DNA of 64,000 nucleotides, taken from the NCBI GenBank assembly GCA_024235255.1, contig JACKMT010000002.1:186001-250000 (forward strand), written 5' to 3'. This stretch comes from Chromatiaceae bacterium (GTDB lineage: Bacteria > Pseudomonadota > Gammaproteobacteria > Chromatiales > Chromatiaceae). Position numbers and translations under genes: made by a program. Below are positions 56,759 through 64,000 of the stretch, piece after piece; position 1 is the stretch's first letter; each line of letters begins with the position of its first letter. Under the pieces are notes generated by a model. It saw nothing but the letters and a program-made list of their open reading frames with translations. It was not told the origin of the DNA and did not search any database.

Positions 56759-57433
56759 ATGGAGTCGGTTCAATCCAACACTCAGGAATCAAAACGCTTG
56801 GGTTGGTTTCAAATACTTGCCATCGTGCTCATAGCCATGGTTATCACATCAGCAGCGACACTTTGGCTGGCCAAGGCATACCTGTTTCCTTCGGAGTTCA
56901 CCCCAGTCGCACTCAACGAGCAGGAGAAGTCGGTACTGTCGGCCAAACTGGAAAGCCTGGACAAACCGCTAGCAGCAGTTCCGGCTGCTGCAGACTCCGG
57001 CGCCCCCCTCAAACCCGAGGCTTACAGCGAGGCCGGAGCAACCAGAGATATTCACTTCAGCGAACGAGAGCTCAACTCACTGTTGGCGAAGAATACCGAT
57101 TTGGCGAAACGGGTCGCTGTGGACCTCTCGGATAATCTGATCAGTGCCAGGATATTGATACCTATGGATGAGGATTTCCCGCTCCTCGGTGGTAAAACGC
57201 TTCGCGCCCGCACCGGCATCGAATTTTCCTACGAGAATGAACGGCCGGTGGTAAAACTTAAAGGCGTCACAATCATGGGAGTGCCCATCCCCAACGCCTG
57301 GCTGGGGGGACTAAAAAATATCGATCTGGTGCAGGAGTTCGGCAGCGCCGACGGTTTCTGGAAAGCTTTTTCAGATGGCGTCGCTGCGGTCAAAGTCGAA
57401 GAGGGAGCCCTGCGGCTCAGGTTACATGAGTAA
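56759..57433 (+). CDS. Membrane-anchored hypothetical protein
   Basis: A 224-residue protein with a short cytosolic tail, one transmembrane helix (WFQILAIVLIAMVITSAATL, about residues 16-35) and a periplasmic domain with a Pro/Ala-rich linker. The domain contains RDIHFSERELNSLLAKNTDL and an extended beta region around VVKLKGVTIMGVPIPNAW. GGAGG lies 8 nt before the ATG. No family recognised with confidence; the body looks like a lipid- or ligand-binding beta structure, which is a guess. Confidence 0.7.
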   Translation: MESVQSNTQESKRLGWFQILAIVLIAMVITSAATLWLAKAYLFPSEFTPVALNEQEKSVLSAKLESLDKPLAAVPAAADSGAPLKPEAYSEAGATRDIHFSERELNSLLAKNTDLAKRVAVDLSDNLISARILIPMDEDFPLLGGKTLRARTGIEFSYENERPVVKLKGVTIMGVPIPNAWLGGLKNIDLVQEFGSADGFWKAFSDGVAAVKVEEGALRLRLHE

Positions 57434-57608
57434 AGACACACTCCGGCACTAGGTCATCTCTCACGGTTGCGCCATCGCTGAATCGACACTGTTGCGGCGA
57501 GCCTCGTCTGGAAGTGCGCCCGCACCTTCTCGCCTTCGTCTGCCGTCGGCTTGCAAAAGCACAATGGTCGGCAAGATTATATAGCTAGTTGAGCAGTTCA
57601 GGAGCAGT

Positions 57609-58127
57609 ATGACGGCAGAGAAGAGGGAATCGAAACAACCCGAGCTTAAGCGGATCCTGGCAATTGGGGGAGCTGCTGTATTGACAATTGTCCTGATCAT
57701 TTCGCAGGTCACGGCTCAGTCCATCGGACAACGCACCGAGCATCGCATCAAAACAGGACAAATTGAACTCGATGGCATTCTGGAACAGTACAGCACTCAG
57801 GTCTCAAGCATTGTACTTGGCAGTGAACCAAAACCTGATTCGCTGGTAGTTATGGTACGCAACCATTTTGTCGCACCGCCTGATATTGAAAATGACCAGG
57901 ATCTCCTGCTGTGGATGCAAGAGCATGATATCGCCATGTCGGATCTACGCGATGAGAAGATCCGCCAGCTGCTTAAAGAGGGACGAAGCGCCTATCAGGA
58001 ACAAAGGCGTTATCTGCGGGAGACGGAACATGCATACCACCAGGCGATCGACTCTCTCTATTCGGGCTTCTGGTTGAGCATTAACGGATATCCGACATTG
58101 GCATTAAATAAACAACCAACCCAGTAA
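57609..58127 (+). CDS. Membrane-anchored hypothetical protein with helical periplasmic domain
   Basis: A 172-residue protein with a transmembrane helix near the N-terminus (ILAIGGAAVLTIVLIISQVT, about residues 16-35) and a mostly helical charged domain. AGGAGCAGT precedes the ATG. No family recognised. It follows the previous membrane protein after 175 bp in the same direction. Confidence 0.65.
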   Translation: MTAEKRESKQPELKRILAIGGAAVLTIVLIISQVTAQSIGQRTEHRIKTGQIELDGILEQYSTQVSSIVLGSEPKPDSLVVMVRNHFVAPPDIENDQDLLLWMQEHDIAMSDLRDEKIRQLLKEGRSAYQEQRRYLRETEHAYHQAIDSLYSGFWLSINGYPTLALNKQPTQ

Positions 58128-58144
58128 CGGCCGCCGCTGCCAAA

Positions 58145-59089
58145 TCACGCACGAGAATCGATATTGGTTCCAAGACGAGCCATGCGTGAGGCAAGAATCG
58201 CATCCCAGAACAGCTGCAGAAAGTGAAAAAGAATACAGGCGACAATCGCGGTGCCGGCAGGATGATCCATCGCCGTAAGAACACCGATCGCTACCGGAAG
58301 TGTTTTTTGGGAAGCAATAAACAGTAACGCCAACGACTCACTTCGTTCGACCCGGTAAAATTTTCTGGAACCCCAGCACAGCAGTTGCAGCAAGCCGTGA
58401 ACCGCACCGGAACAAAACAATATAATGAGCAGCAGTGCCGCATTGATCTCTCTCAAAGTTTCCGTCGAAGAAGAGATCGACATCCAGACAGTACCAATCA
58501 CGCAAATCGACGGTGTGTATTTCAACATCAGAGGACTAAGACGCAGCATTTCAATGCGGCGCAGAAGCATGCCGATGAGGAATGGCAGCAGCACAATCTG
58601 AATCAGCTGCAATAACAATGCCCACGAAGAGAGCTCCACAAACCCTGCGCTACCCAGCGTTGCCTGCAAGGTCACCGGCAGAATAAACACACCAGCCAGA
58701 TTCAGTATAATCGTCAATGCCAGCGCCTTGGCGACATCGCCGCCAGCTAACTGAGTCATGACGATACCTGAAGAGAGCGTGGCGGGAACCGAGGCCATGA
58801 CCACGAGCCCCAATGCCGCCCCTTCCGACACGCCTGTCAAGGTCACCAGAAAGAGCCCGACAAACGGACTAAGCAGGAGATTGATCACAATAGCCAACAG
58901 CGTGGTAACGATCATGCTTCTCGCTGCTGGGATCCGGCGCAGCCTCGTCTGATAGCCGTTGACCAAAAATATAGTTACAACCATCCAGGGAATAAGACCC
59001 CAGTTGTCCAGCATACGGCCGGGTTCTGGAGTCAACCAGGCGACAACAAACGCCAGCGTAAGCCCAAGCGGAAGAAAATAACTGCTCAT
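58145..59089 (-). CDS. Bile acid:sodium symporter (BASS)-family transporter
   Basis: A 314-residue polytopic membrane protein of about nine to ten helices. The crossover-helix segments VVMASVPATLSSGIVMTQLA and LFIASQKTLPVAIGVLTAMD match the BASS/SBF-like fold. These proteins move organic anions with sodium. Substrate unknown. It is divergent from a small HTH regulator gene. Confidence 0.85.
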   Translation of the reverse strand: MSSYFLPLGLTLAFVVAWLTPEPGRMLDNWGLIPWMVVTIFLVNGYQTRLRRIPAARSMIVTTLLAIVINLLLSPFVGLFLVTLTGVSEGAALGLVVMASVPATLSSGIVMTQLAGGDVAKALALTIILNLAGVFILPVTLQATLGSAGFVELSSWALLLQLIQIVLLPFLIGMLLRRIEMLRLSPLMLKYTPSICVIGTVWMSISSSTETLREINAALLLIILFCSGAVHGLLQLLCWGSRKFYRVERSESLALLFIASQKTLPVAIGVLTAMDHPAGTAIVACILFHFLQLFWDAILASRMARLGTNIDSRA

Positions 59090-59225
59090 ATTCTATTAAT
59101 ATGTATCGCTTTCATACCGGCCCGCTGCATCTCCCATATTGGTAACTGGTTATGTAGCATAATGTTAACCATTGTAAATTTTTGCAATCCAGTTTGGGTA
59201 TCGGCGATTATCATTGCTGTATAAT

Positions 59226-59239
59226 TGGTTCTAAAACCA
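59226..59239. promoter_or_regulatory. Candidate operator palindrome between transporter and HTH gene
   Basis: TGGTT-CTAA-AACCA, a perfect 5-bp-arm inverted repeat, 27 bp before the HTH gene start and within the intergenic region shared with the transporter. It may be the site for the HTH protein. Such short palindromes also occur by chance. Confidence 0.25.
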
Positions 59240-59265
59240 TTGTCCAATGATTAAGAGAAAAATAA

Positions 59266-59715
59266 ATGGTGACGGTAACATCAGATCCAAAGGAGTATGC
59301 TCTGCGCCTCAAAGGGGCTGCAGGCGAAGCGGGAATCTACTCCGCCAGAGAATTAGCCAGACTGCTGGATATTCAGGAACATACGGTAAAGCAGTGGTAT
59401 AGCGGCAACTCGAAACCAAACGGAAAAAATCTGACCAATCTGTTAGCTCTTCTGCATGTGGAAGACGACTGGTTAAGGTATGGAAAAAGGGATAACGAAC
59501 AGTCGATTCCACCCTCGCACTGCACGAATCCGATAGAGGATTTTCATGCCGCACTGGCAGTCATCAGCGGCATGGGTGATCTGCTTTCAGGACGAAATAT
59601 GGATATCACCCACAGCGACGCCAACAAGATCGGCCGCACAATTATCAAGGCCGCAAAAAATGCAGACCAGGCCTTTACTGTGTTGACCAATCTCTATGCG
59701 GAAAAATGCAAATAG
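59266..59715 (+). CDS. Small helix-turn-helix DNA-binding protein
   Basis: A 149-residue protein. Residues about 20-65 form an XRE-like helix-turn-helix, YSARELARLLDIQEHTVKQW with SGNSKPNGKNLTNLLALL; the rest is a small helical domain. It is probably a transcription regulator; its target may be the divergent BASS transporter gene. No effector domain recognised. Confidence 0.7.
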   Translation: MVTVTSDPKEYALRLKGAAGEAGIYSARELARLLDIQEHTVKQWYSGNSKPNGKNLTNLLALLHVEDDWLRYGKRDNEQSIPPSHCTNPIEDFHAALAVISGMGDLLSGRNMDITHSDANKIGRTIIKAAKNADQAFTVLTNLYAEKCK

Positions 59716-60089
59716 GGGGTACCCGGCGTTAGCACGGGATCAAATAAGGCGCCAACCCTGTCAGCCGTGGCTAAGCGAGCATAAGGATTCGCGGTAAGCA
59801 ATCCCTCCTTCGAGAAATCTTTTTGTTTGCCCTTAGGCTACACTGTTTGCAGAGCAGTTGAAGTGCTTGGCGATAGCTGTGGTTGGCAAACTCAACACAC
59901 CCCCTACCAGCCAGGAGCAATCTCCCTTGGATCTTGAAAAGTCTGTTATCCGCAGACCTGGGACAACGCGCGAGCAAATACCGCTCTTTGGTAATCTTTA
60001 ACAGTGCCGAATAATGCCTTCGTAACACCGGTATCCGCTGGAAGCTGGTGTGGCGATCATTGATACACAATACAGCTGGAGTCGATCGA
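59716..60089. other. 374-bp gap before purU without a supported gene
   Basis: One minus-strand frame here (59771-60070) lacks family similarity and a ribosome-binding site. The right part should contain the purU promoter. I see no RNA gene or repeat. Confidence 0.5.
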
Positions 60090-60944
60090 ATGAAACCGAT
60101 TTACCGTCTCATCCTTGACTGTCCCGACAGGGTGGGCATCGTCACCTGTGCTGCGGAATTCATCACCCGCCACAACGGTTGGATTCTTGAGGCATCCCAC
60201 CACTCCGAAGAGGAGACCAACTGGTTCTTTTCGAGAATCGTGGTTGATGCGAACTCTTTGCCGTTCGGTCTGGATGGATTCCGCAGCGAGTTCACCACTA
60301 TTGCCAGAGAGTTCAAAATGAACTGGCGGATAGTCGATAAGAGTATCCCGAAACGCGTTGTCATGTTGGTGAGCAAGGAGTCCCACTGTCTTTCAGATCT
60401 GCTCGATCGTTGGCGCAACAGGGACATTGACTGCGAAATCCCCTGCATCATTTCCAACCACGAAGATCTGCGCGGCCTCGTAGAGTGGTACGGCATACCC
60501 TTCCACCATGTGCCGGTGACCAAAGCGAACAAACCAGAGGCCTTCCGCCAAATGGTTGAACTGATCGAAAAGCACAATGCCGACACGATCGTTCTGGCCC
60601 GCTACATGCAAATTCTGCCCGCATGGGTTTGTGAGCGCTATCCCAACCGCATTCTGAATATTCACCACAGTTTTCTTCCCTCTTTCGTCGGCGCCCGCCC
60701 CTATCACCAAGCCTCAACCCGAGGCGTGAAACTGATCGGTGCAACCTGTCATTACGTAACGGCCGACCTGGACGAGGGACCGATTATCGACCAGGATGTC
60801 GTGCGCGTCAGCCACAGCGACACAGTTCGGGATCTGGTCCGCCTGGGGAAGGATGTCGAAAAAGTGGTGCTGGCAAGAAGTCTGCGCGACCATGTGGAGG
60901 ATAGGGTGATGGTCCACGGCAATAAAACCATCGTTTTCAAATAG
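60090..60944 (+). CDS. purU: Formyltetrahydrofolate deformylase
   Basis: A 284-residue enzyme. An N-terminal ACT domain (YRLILDCPDRVGIVTCAAEF) senses one-carbon state; the C-terminal formyltransferase-like domain has ILNIHHSFLPSFVGARPYHQ and VTADLDEGPIIDQD with the His and Asp of the active site. It splits 10-formyl-THF to formate and THF. The ATG at 60090 has GGAG nine bases upstream; a longer frame from 60048 adds unlike residues. It converges on folD, another one-carbon gene. Confidence 0.95.
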   Translation: MKPIYRLILDCPDRVGIVTCAAEFITRHNGWILEASHHSEEETNWFFSRIVVDANSLPFGLDGFRSEFTTIAREFKMNWRIVDKSIPKRVVMLVSKESHCLSDLLDRWRNRDIDCEIPCIISNHEDLRGLVEWYGIPFHHVPVTKANKPEAFRQMVELIEKHNADTIVLARYMQILPAWVCERYPNRILNIHHSFLPSFVGARPYHQASTRGVKLIGATCHYVTADLDEGPIIDQDVVRVSHSDTVRDLVRLGKDVEKVVLARSLRDHVEDRVMVHGNKTIVFK

Positions 60945-60954
60945 CGCCCCGCAA

Positions 60955-60983
60955 CCCTCTCTCCCTGGCTTTGGGGAGAGGGG
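60955..60983. terminator. Hairpin between convergent purU and folD
   Basis: CCCTCTC(T)CCC, TGGCTTT, GGGGAGAGGG: an 8-10 bp stem with a bulged T, between the purU and folD stops. No long U-run follows, so it may slow both converging polymerases or be a dispersed hairpin repeat rather than a strict intrinsic terminator. Confidence 0.4.
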
Positions 60984-61022
60984 ATATTACATTCATGGTT
61001 CGCGCCCGATACCGGAAGCGCT

Positions 61023-61871
61023 TTAGCCTCCGGAACCGTAGTACTTCTCAGCGGCGCTGACGCACTGCTCGATGAGTGTGGCTATGGTCATCGGACCGAC
61101 GCCGCCGGGCACCGGGGTATAGGCCGAGCAGTGATCTTTCACTGCTGCCAGTTCCACATCCCCGATGCCGCCAGGGTGGTAGCCGGCATCGACCACCACC
61201 GCACCCGGCTTTATCCAGGCACCCTTGATCAGTTCCGGCCGACCTACCGCACCGACGACAATGTCACCCTGAGCGACGATCTGTTCGAGTCCCTGGGTAC
61301 GGGAGTGGCAGATGGTAACCGTGGCGTGTGCATTGAGCAGCATCATCGCCATGGGTTTTCCCAGAATGGGGCTGCGGCCCACTACAACCGCATGCTTCCC
61401 CTTTAGGGGAATACCGTAGCGGGTCAACAGCGTCATGATGCCAGCCGGTGTAGCCGAACCATAGGCGGGCCCACCCATACTCATCTTGCCGAATCCCAGG
61501 CAGGTCACGCCGTCCACATCCTTGGCAATATCTATCGCATCGAAACAGCTGCGCTCGTCGATCTGTTCGGGAACCGGATGTTGCAGCAAAATACCGTGAA
61601 CATCGGGATTTGCGTTCAACTCGGCTATCTTGGCTAGCAGCGTCTCAGTCGTTGTTTCGGTAGGCAGCTCTATCCTGAGCGAATCCATGCCAACCCGTTG
61701 GCAAGCGTTGCCTTTCATGCGTACATAGGTGGCGGAGGCTGGGTCGCCCCCCACCAGAATTGTCGCCAGAATCGGCGTGTGCCCTGCCGACTTGAGTACC
61801 TGCACCCGCTCCTGCAACTCATTTTCGATAGTCGCAGATAGCTTTTTGCCATCCAGTATCTTAGCTGCCAC
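61023..61871 (-). CDS. folD: Methylenetetrahydrofolate dehydrogenase/cyclohydrolase
   Basis: A 282-residue bifunctional enzyme. The catalytic Tyr/Lys region is YVRMKGNACQRVGMDS, and the nucleotide-binding loop is VVVGRSPILGKPMAMMLLNA. It interconverts methylene-, methenyl- and formyl-THF. The start is the GTG at 61871, five to eight bases after GGAGGAGA; an upstream in-frame TTG at 61886 is less likely. Confidence 0.95.
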   Translation of the reverse strand: MAAKILDGKKLSATIENELQERVQVLKSAGHTPILATILVGGDPASATYVRMKGNACQRVGMDSLRIELPTETTTETLLAKIAELNANPDVHGILLQHPVPEQIDERSCFDAIDIAKDVDGVTCLGFGKMSMGGPAYGSATPAGIMTLLTRYGIPLKGKHAVVVGRSPILGKPMAMMLLNAHATVTICHSRTQGLEQIVAQGDIVVGAVGRPELIKGAWIKPGAVVVDAGYHPGGIGDVELAAVKDHCSAYTPVPGGVGPMTIATLIEQCVSAAEKYYGSGG

Positions 61872-62036
61872 TCGTCTCTCCTCCAAATACCATCCGATTA
61901 CGGTGATATCCGCTTAAAGGGGCGGATTATAAAGGACAATGATCAATAATCGGCAGTCGATACAGCGCTAGGCAAAGGATTTTTCAATGCACTGCCGCTT
62001 GTTACAGCCGCATGCAAACAGGGCGCTGCAGCGATT

Positions 62037-62828
62037 TCAGACAGCCTGAACCTGAGCCCCTGCCCGCTCGTCGATTGCCCGATACAGTGCCTGGAACTCC
62101 CCTGTCAACTTGTGCTGGGGATCGAAATGGACCATCGGTTGCGCACTCTGATGGGACTCCCGTATACGAACTGACGGCGACAGATAGGCATCCAGAATGG
62201 GCAGTCCTTCGCCGATCAGCTCGTCAACCAGCGCTCGTGGAAGACGTGCGCGGGACTGAAACTGGTTGACCACTATCCCCTCTATTATCAACTGGTTGTT
62301 GTGATCCTGCTGAATCTCGCGCACATTGTCCAACAGGGTATAGAGCGCCTGGCGTGAAAAATCGTCACAGTCGAAGGGGATCAAGCAGGCGTTTGCCGCA
62401 ATCAGTGCAGATCGGGTAAAAAAATTGAGCGCCGGCGGAGTATCTATATAAATATCGTCATAATCCTCCAGCTCCAGCAAGGCGTCGCGGAGCTTGAACA
62501 TCTTGTAGCGCGATTCCAGTTTGCTCTGCTGCTCGTCCAGCTCCTGATGCGCCGCCATCAGCGCCAGATTTTTAAACGGCGTCTGATGGATATAACCGGC
62601 AGCACCTTTACTGCGGAAGCTGTAAGTCAGAATCTCTTTAAAGAATCCCACCAGCGTCTCTTTCGAATCGATGGGATTCTCGCCGAGCAGATAGCGGGTG
62701 GAGTTTCCCTGCGGATCGAGATCGATAACCAGCGTCCTTTTTCCCATGGCAGCGTTGATAGCGGCCAGATTGCAGGTGATAGTGGACTTGCCCACGCCCC
62801 CTTTCTGATTGAACACTACCCGGCGCAT
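62037..62828 (-). CDS. ParA-family ATPase, orphan
   Basis: A 263-residue P-loop ATPase with the deviant Walker A VFNQKGGVGKSTITCNLAAI at the N-terminus, DLDPQGNSTRYLL and the Walker B-like YDDIYIDTPPAL. ParA proteins form ATP-dependent dimers that position DNA, chemoreceptors or other cargo. No parB or parS-like repeat lies beside it, so cargo is unknown. The ATG at 62828 starts the family-like region; the frame is open upstream without homology. Confidence 0.88.
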   Translation of the reverse strand: MRRVVFNQKGGVGKSTITCNLAAINAAMGKRTLVIDLDPQGNSTRYLLGENPIDSKETLVGFFKEILTYSFRSKGAAGYIHQTPFKNLALMAAHQELDEQQSKLESRYKMFKLRDALLELEDYDDIYIDTPPALNFFTRSALIAANACLIPFDCDDFSRQALYTLLDNVREIQQDHNNQLIIEGIVVNQFQSRARLPRALVDELIGEGLPILDAYLSPSVRIRESHQSAQPMVHFDPQHKLTGEFQALYRAIDERAGAQVQAV

Positions 62829-63012
62829 GATCTCCGTCCCCCGTTTTATCGACCCCTGGTATCGGGGCAGTTTAACCCCGATCATTATACGCCGCAATTG
62901 AAGCTCTCGGCGGCAAAAGGAGGGAAACCCTTGCGCCGTCGCGGCGCACTCCCTGGGGGAAAGGTTATACGGAAAGCCATTCCGAGTCCCGGACCGTTGC
63001 GGTTGAGATGGC

Positions 63013-63282
63013 ATGCACCTAGGGCATACAATCGGCGCTATATTACTGCTGATTGGAGTCCGCATCTGCGTCATGCTGGATGATTCACTCGACAAAGCCG
63101 CTACCGGGCTGGCCGTCATCATCCCCGCCATTCTGTTCCTGCGCTGGTTTCTGGGCAGGAAGGTCGGTTCACCGGATGAGTGGCTGGAAGAGCAGATAAA
63201 AGAGTTGGAACGCAGATTTGCGCTCGGTGAAATCGATGAGGAGACCTACCACCAGCGCCTCCGGGATATGCGCGACAGCTAG
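63013..63282 (+). CDS. Small membrane protein with SHOCT-like C-terminus
   Basis: An 89-residue protein. Two hydrophobic segments (IGAILLLIGVRICVML and GLAVIIPAILFLRWFLG) precede a short helix pair EWLEEQIKELERRFALGEID, which fits the SHOCT pattern of short C-terminal oligomerising domains. The stop TAG lies inside a CTAG that abuts a MITE-like element. Function unknown. Confidence 0.65.
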   Translation: MHLGHTIGAILLLIGVRICVMLDDSLDKAATGLAVIIPAILFLRWFLGRKVGSPDEWLEEQIKELERRFALGEIDEETYHQRLRDMRDS

Positions 63283-63442
63283 GAGCCTGTCGGGTTTAAG
63301 TGCTCGTAGCGAACGGAAGCTATTTTGCGTCAGATTTTTCGGGCGTTTGAGGAGAATAGCCGTAGCTATTTAACGAAAGGGAGCAAAAAATATGGCCAAA
63401 AGAGCTTTCCTGCAGCAGGGCAATCCTAAATTCGACAGGCTC
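63283..63442. mobile_element. MITE-like element, 160 bp, with CTAG target duplication
   Basis: The ends are perfect inverted repeats: GAGCCTGTCG at 63283-63292 and CGACAGGCTC at 63433-63442, continuing imperfectly (GGTTTAAG against AATTTAGG). CTAG flanks both sides (63279-63282 and 63443-63446), as a 4-bp target duplication would. No transposase gene fits inside. YTAR-type 4-bp duplications are made by IS5-group transposases, so an IS5-related parent is plausible. Confidence 0.7.
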
Positions 63443-63883
63443 CTAGGATCCCGTCGCCTTGATACCGCAAGCCAGCGTCCGCAACTCATGCTTGTGGAGC
63501 CGAAGCAGTTCTAACGCATCCCGCACATACTCACCTGAATCAATCTCCTCTTTCAGGTAAGTTTGCAGCAATTTCAGCCACTGGCTATGGATGCTGCAGT
63601 GGTGCTCGCGGTCACCCGAGTCAAGCGGGCAATCGTTGCAACGGTTCTCGACCGCCTGACGCGGCAGCACCTTCCTTTGCCACTCGCGACGGTAATTGGC
63701 TGCGTGCTGCTCTATCCACTGCATCGCTCGCGGCTGCCTCTCCTCCGCAGGAAACCTGTCTGTATAGGCTTTCAGTGTCGCAAGCTGGCGCTGAACGAAC
63801 TCCGCATCGGTGCGTTCATTCCGATCCTCGCTCATGACGAACCGGACAATCAGCGCCAGCAGGGGATCTTCGGCTATTATCAC
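63443..63883 (-). CDS. Hypothetical protein with Cys motif
   Basis: A 146-residue protein, mostly helical and charged, with a Cys/His set ENRCNDCPLDSGDREHHCSI that may bind metal (C, C, H, H, C). It ends at a TAG inside a CTAG next to the MITE-like element. No family recognised. The ATG at 63883 lies 117 bp from the window end; the region beyond may hold its promoter. Confidence 0.6.
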   Translation of the reverse strand: MIIAEDPLLALIVRFVMSEDRNERTDAEFVQRQLATLKAYTDRFPAEERQPRAMQWIEQHAANYRREWQRKVLPRQAVENRCNDCPLDSGDREHHCSIHSQWLKLLQTYLKEEIDSGEYVRDALELLRLHKHELRTLACGIKATGS

Positions 63884-64000
63884 TTTGCACCCTTTGCAAA
63901 AGGTAACGTGTTGGTACCAAACCCATCGCTTACATTAACAGATATCGGAACTGAATTAACCTTGCGAATTCTGGGATATGATAGAGCTGCCGCTGCGATG

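Noticed and set aside
59771..60070. 99-codon minus-strand frame before purU
   Set aside because: No ribosome-binding site, no family resemblance and composition unlike the neighbours.

Overview
The window reads as chromosomal DNA of a gammaproteobacterium, most like a Chromatiales-type (sulfur-oxidiser-like) lineage. That lineage is a guess from gene order and protein resemblance: rhlB next to trxA-rho, divergent nudE/yrfG, msbA-hldE-lpxL beside an LPS core cluster that ends at ilvE-glnE, and a CIRCE operator in front of groESL. No rRNA, tRNA or CRISPR array was recognised.

Region 1 (1-15.4 kb, all minus strand, visibly A+T-rich; a hand count of 6541-6600 gives 23 G+C in 60) is a surface-glycan island. 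It holds a pseudaminic-acid-type pathway (PseB, PseC, a GNAT-PseG fusion) and an ammonia-driven sugar amidination module (HisH-like glutaminase plus a HisF/N-acetyl-sugar-amidotransferase fusion). It also holds a PIG-L deacetylase, an ATP-grasp enzyme and two methyltransferases. Upstream of these lie a NodB-like deacetylase gene overlapping a sulfotransferase gene, a fused deacetylase-sulfotransferase protein with a C-terminal beta-rich domain, and a GT4 glycosyltransferase. PseI, PseF, flippase and polymerase are not in the window; the cluster runs off the left edge.

Region 2 (15.6-21.2 kb, minus strand) makes nucleotide sugars: WbpE, WbpD and WbpB (3-amino-3-deoxy uronic acid branch), a WbpP-type UDP-GlcNAc 4-epimerase and UDP-glucose 6-dehydrogenase. 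G+C rises here (20761-20820 counts 39 in 60).

Region 3 (21.4-36.6 kb) is the lipid A/LPS core locus: msbA, hldE, lpxL/htrB, a heptosyltransferase-family GT9, five GT4 enzymes (three of them tandem paralogues), an O-antigen ligase, two methyltransferases and a small sulfotransferase.

Region 4 (36.6-64 kb) is housekeeping: a CHCC zinc-finger protein, ilvE, glnE, groEL/groES, an M14 metallo-carboxypeptidase next to a GCS2-type ligase, murU, rho, trxA, rhlB, yrfG, nudE, a GGDEF protein, folD, purU, an orphan ParA and several small conserved unknowns. A 160-bp MITE-like element sits exactly at the stop codons of two convergent genes near the right end.

The most interesting signal is the deacetylase-sulfotransferase pair, found once as two overlapping genes and once as a single protein about 0.2 kb upstream. 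The domain order is that of animal heparan sulfate N-deacetylase/N-sulfotransferase (NDST). It suggests, without proving, that this bacterium deacetylates and then N-sulfates amino sugars of a surface polysaccharide.
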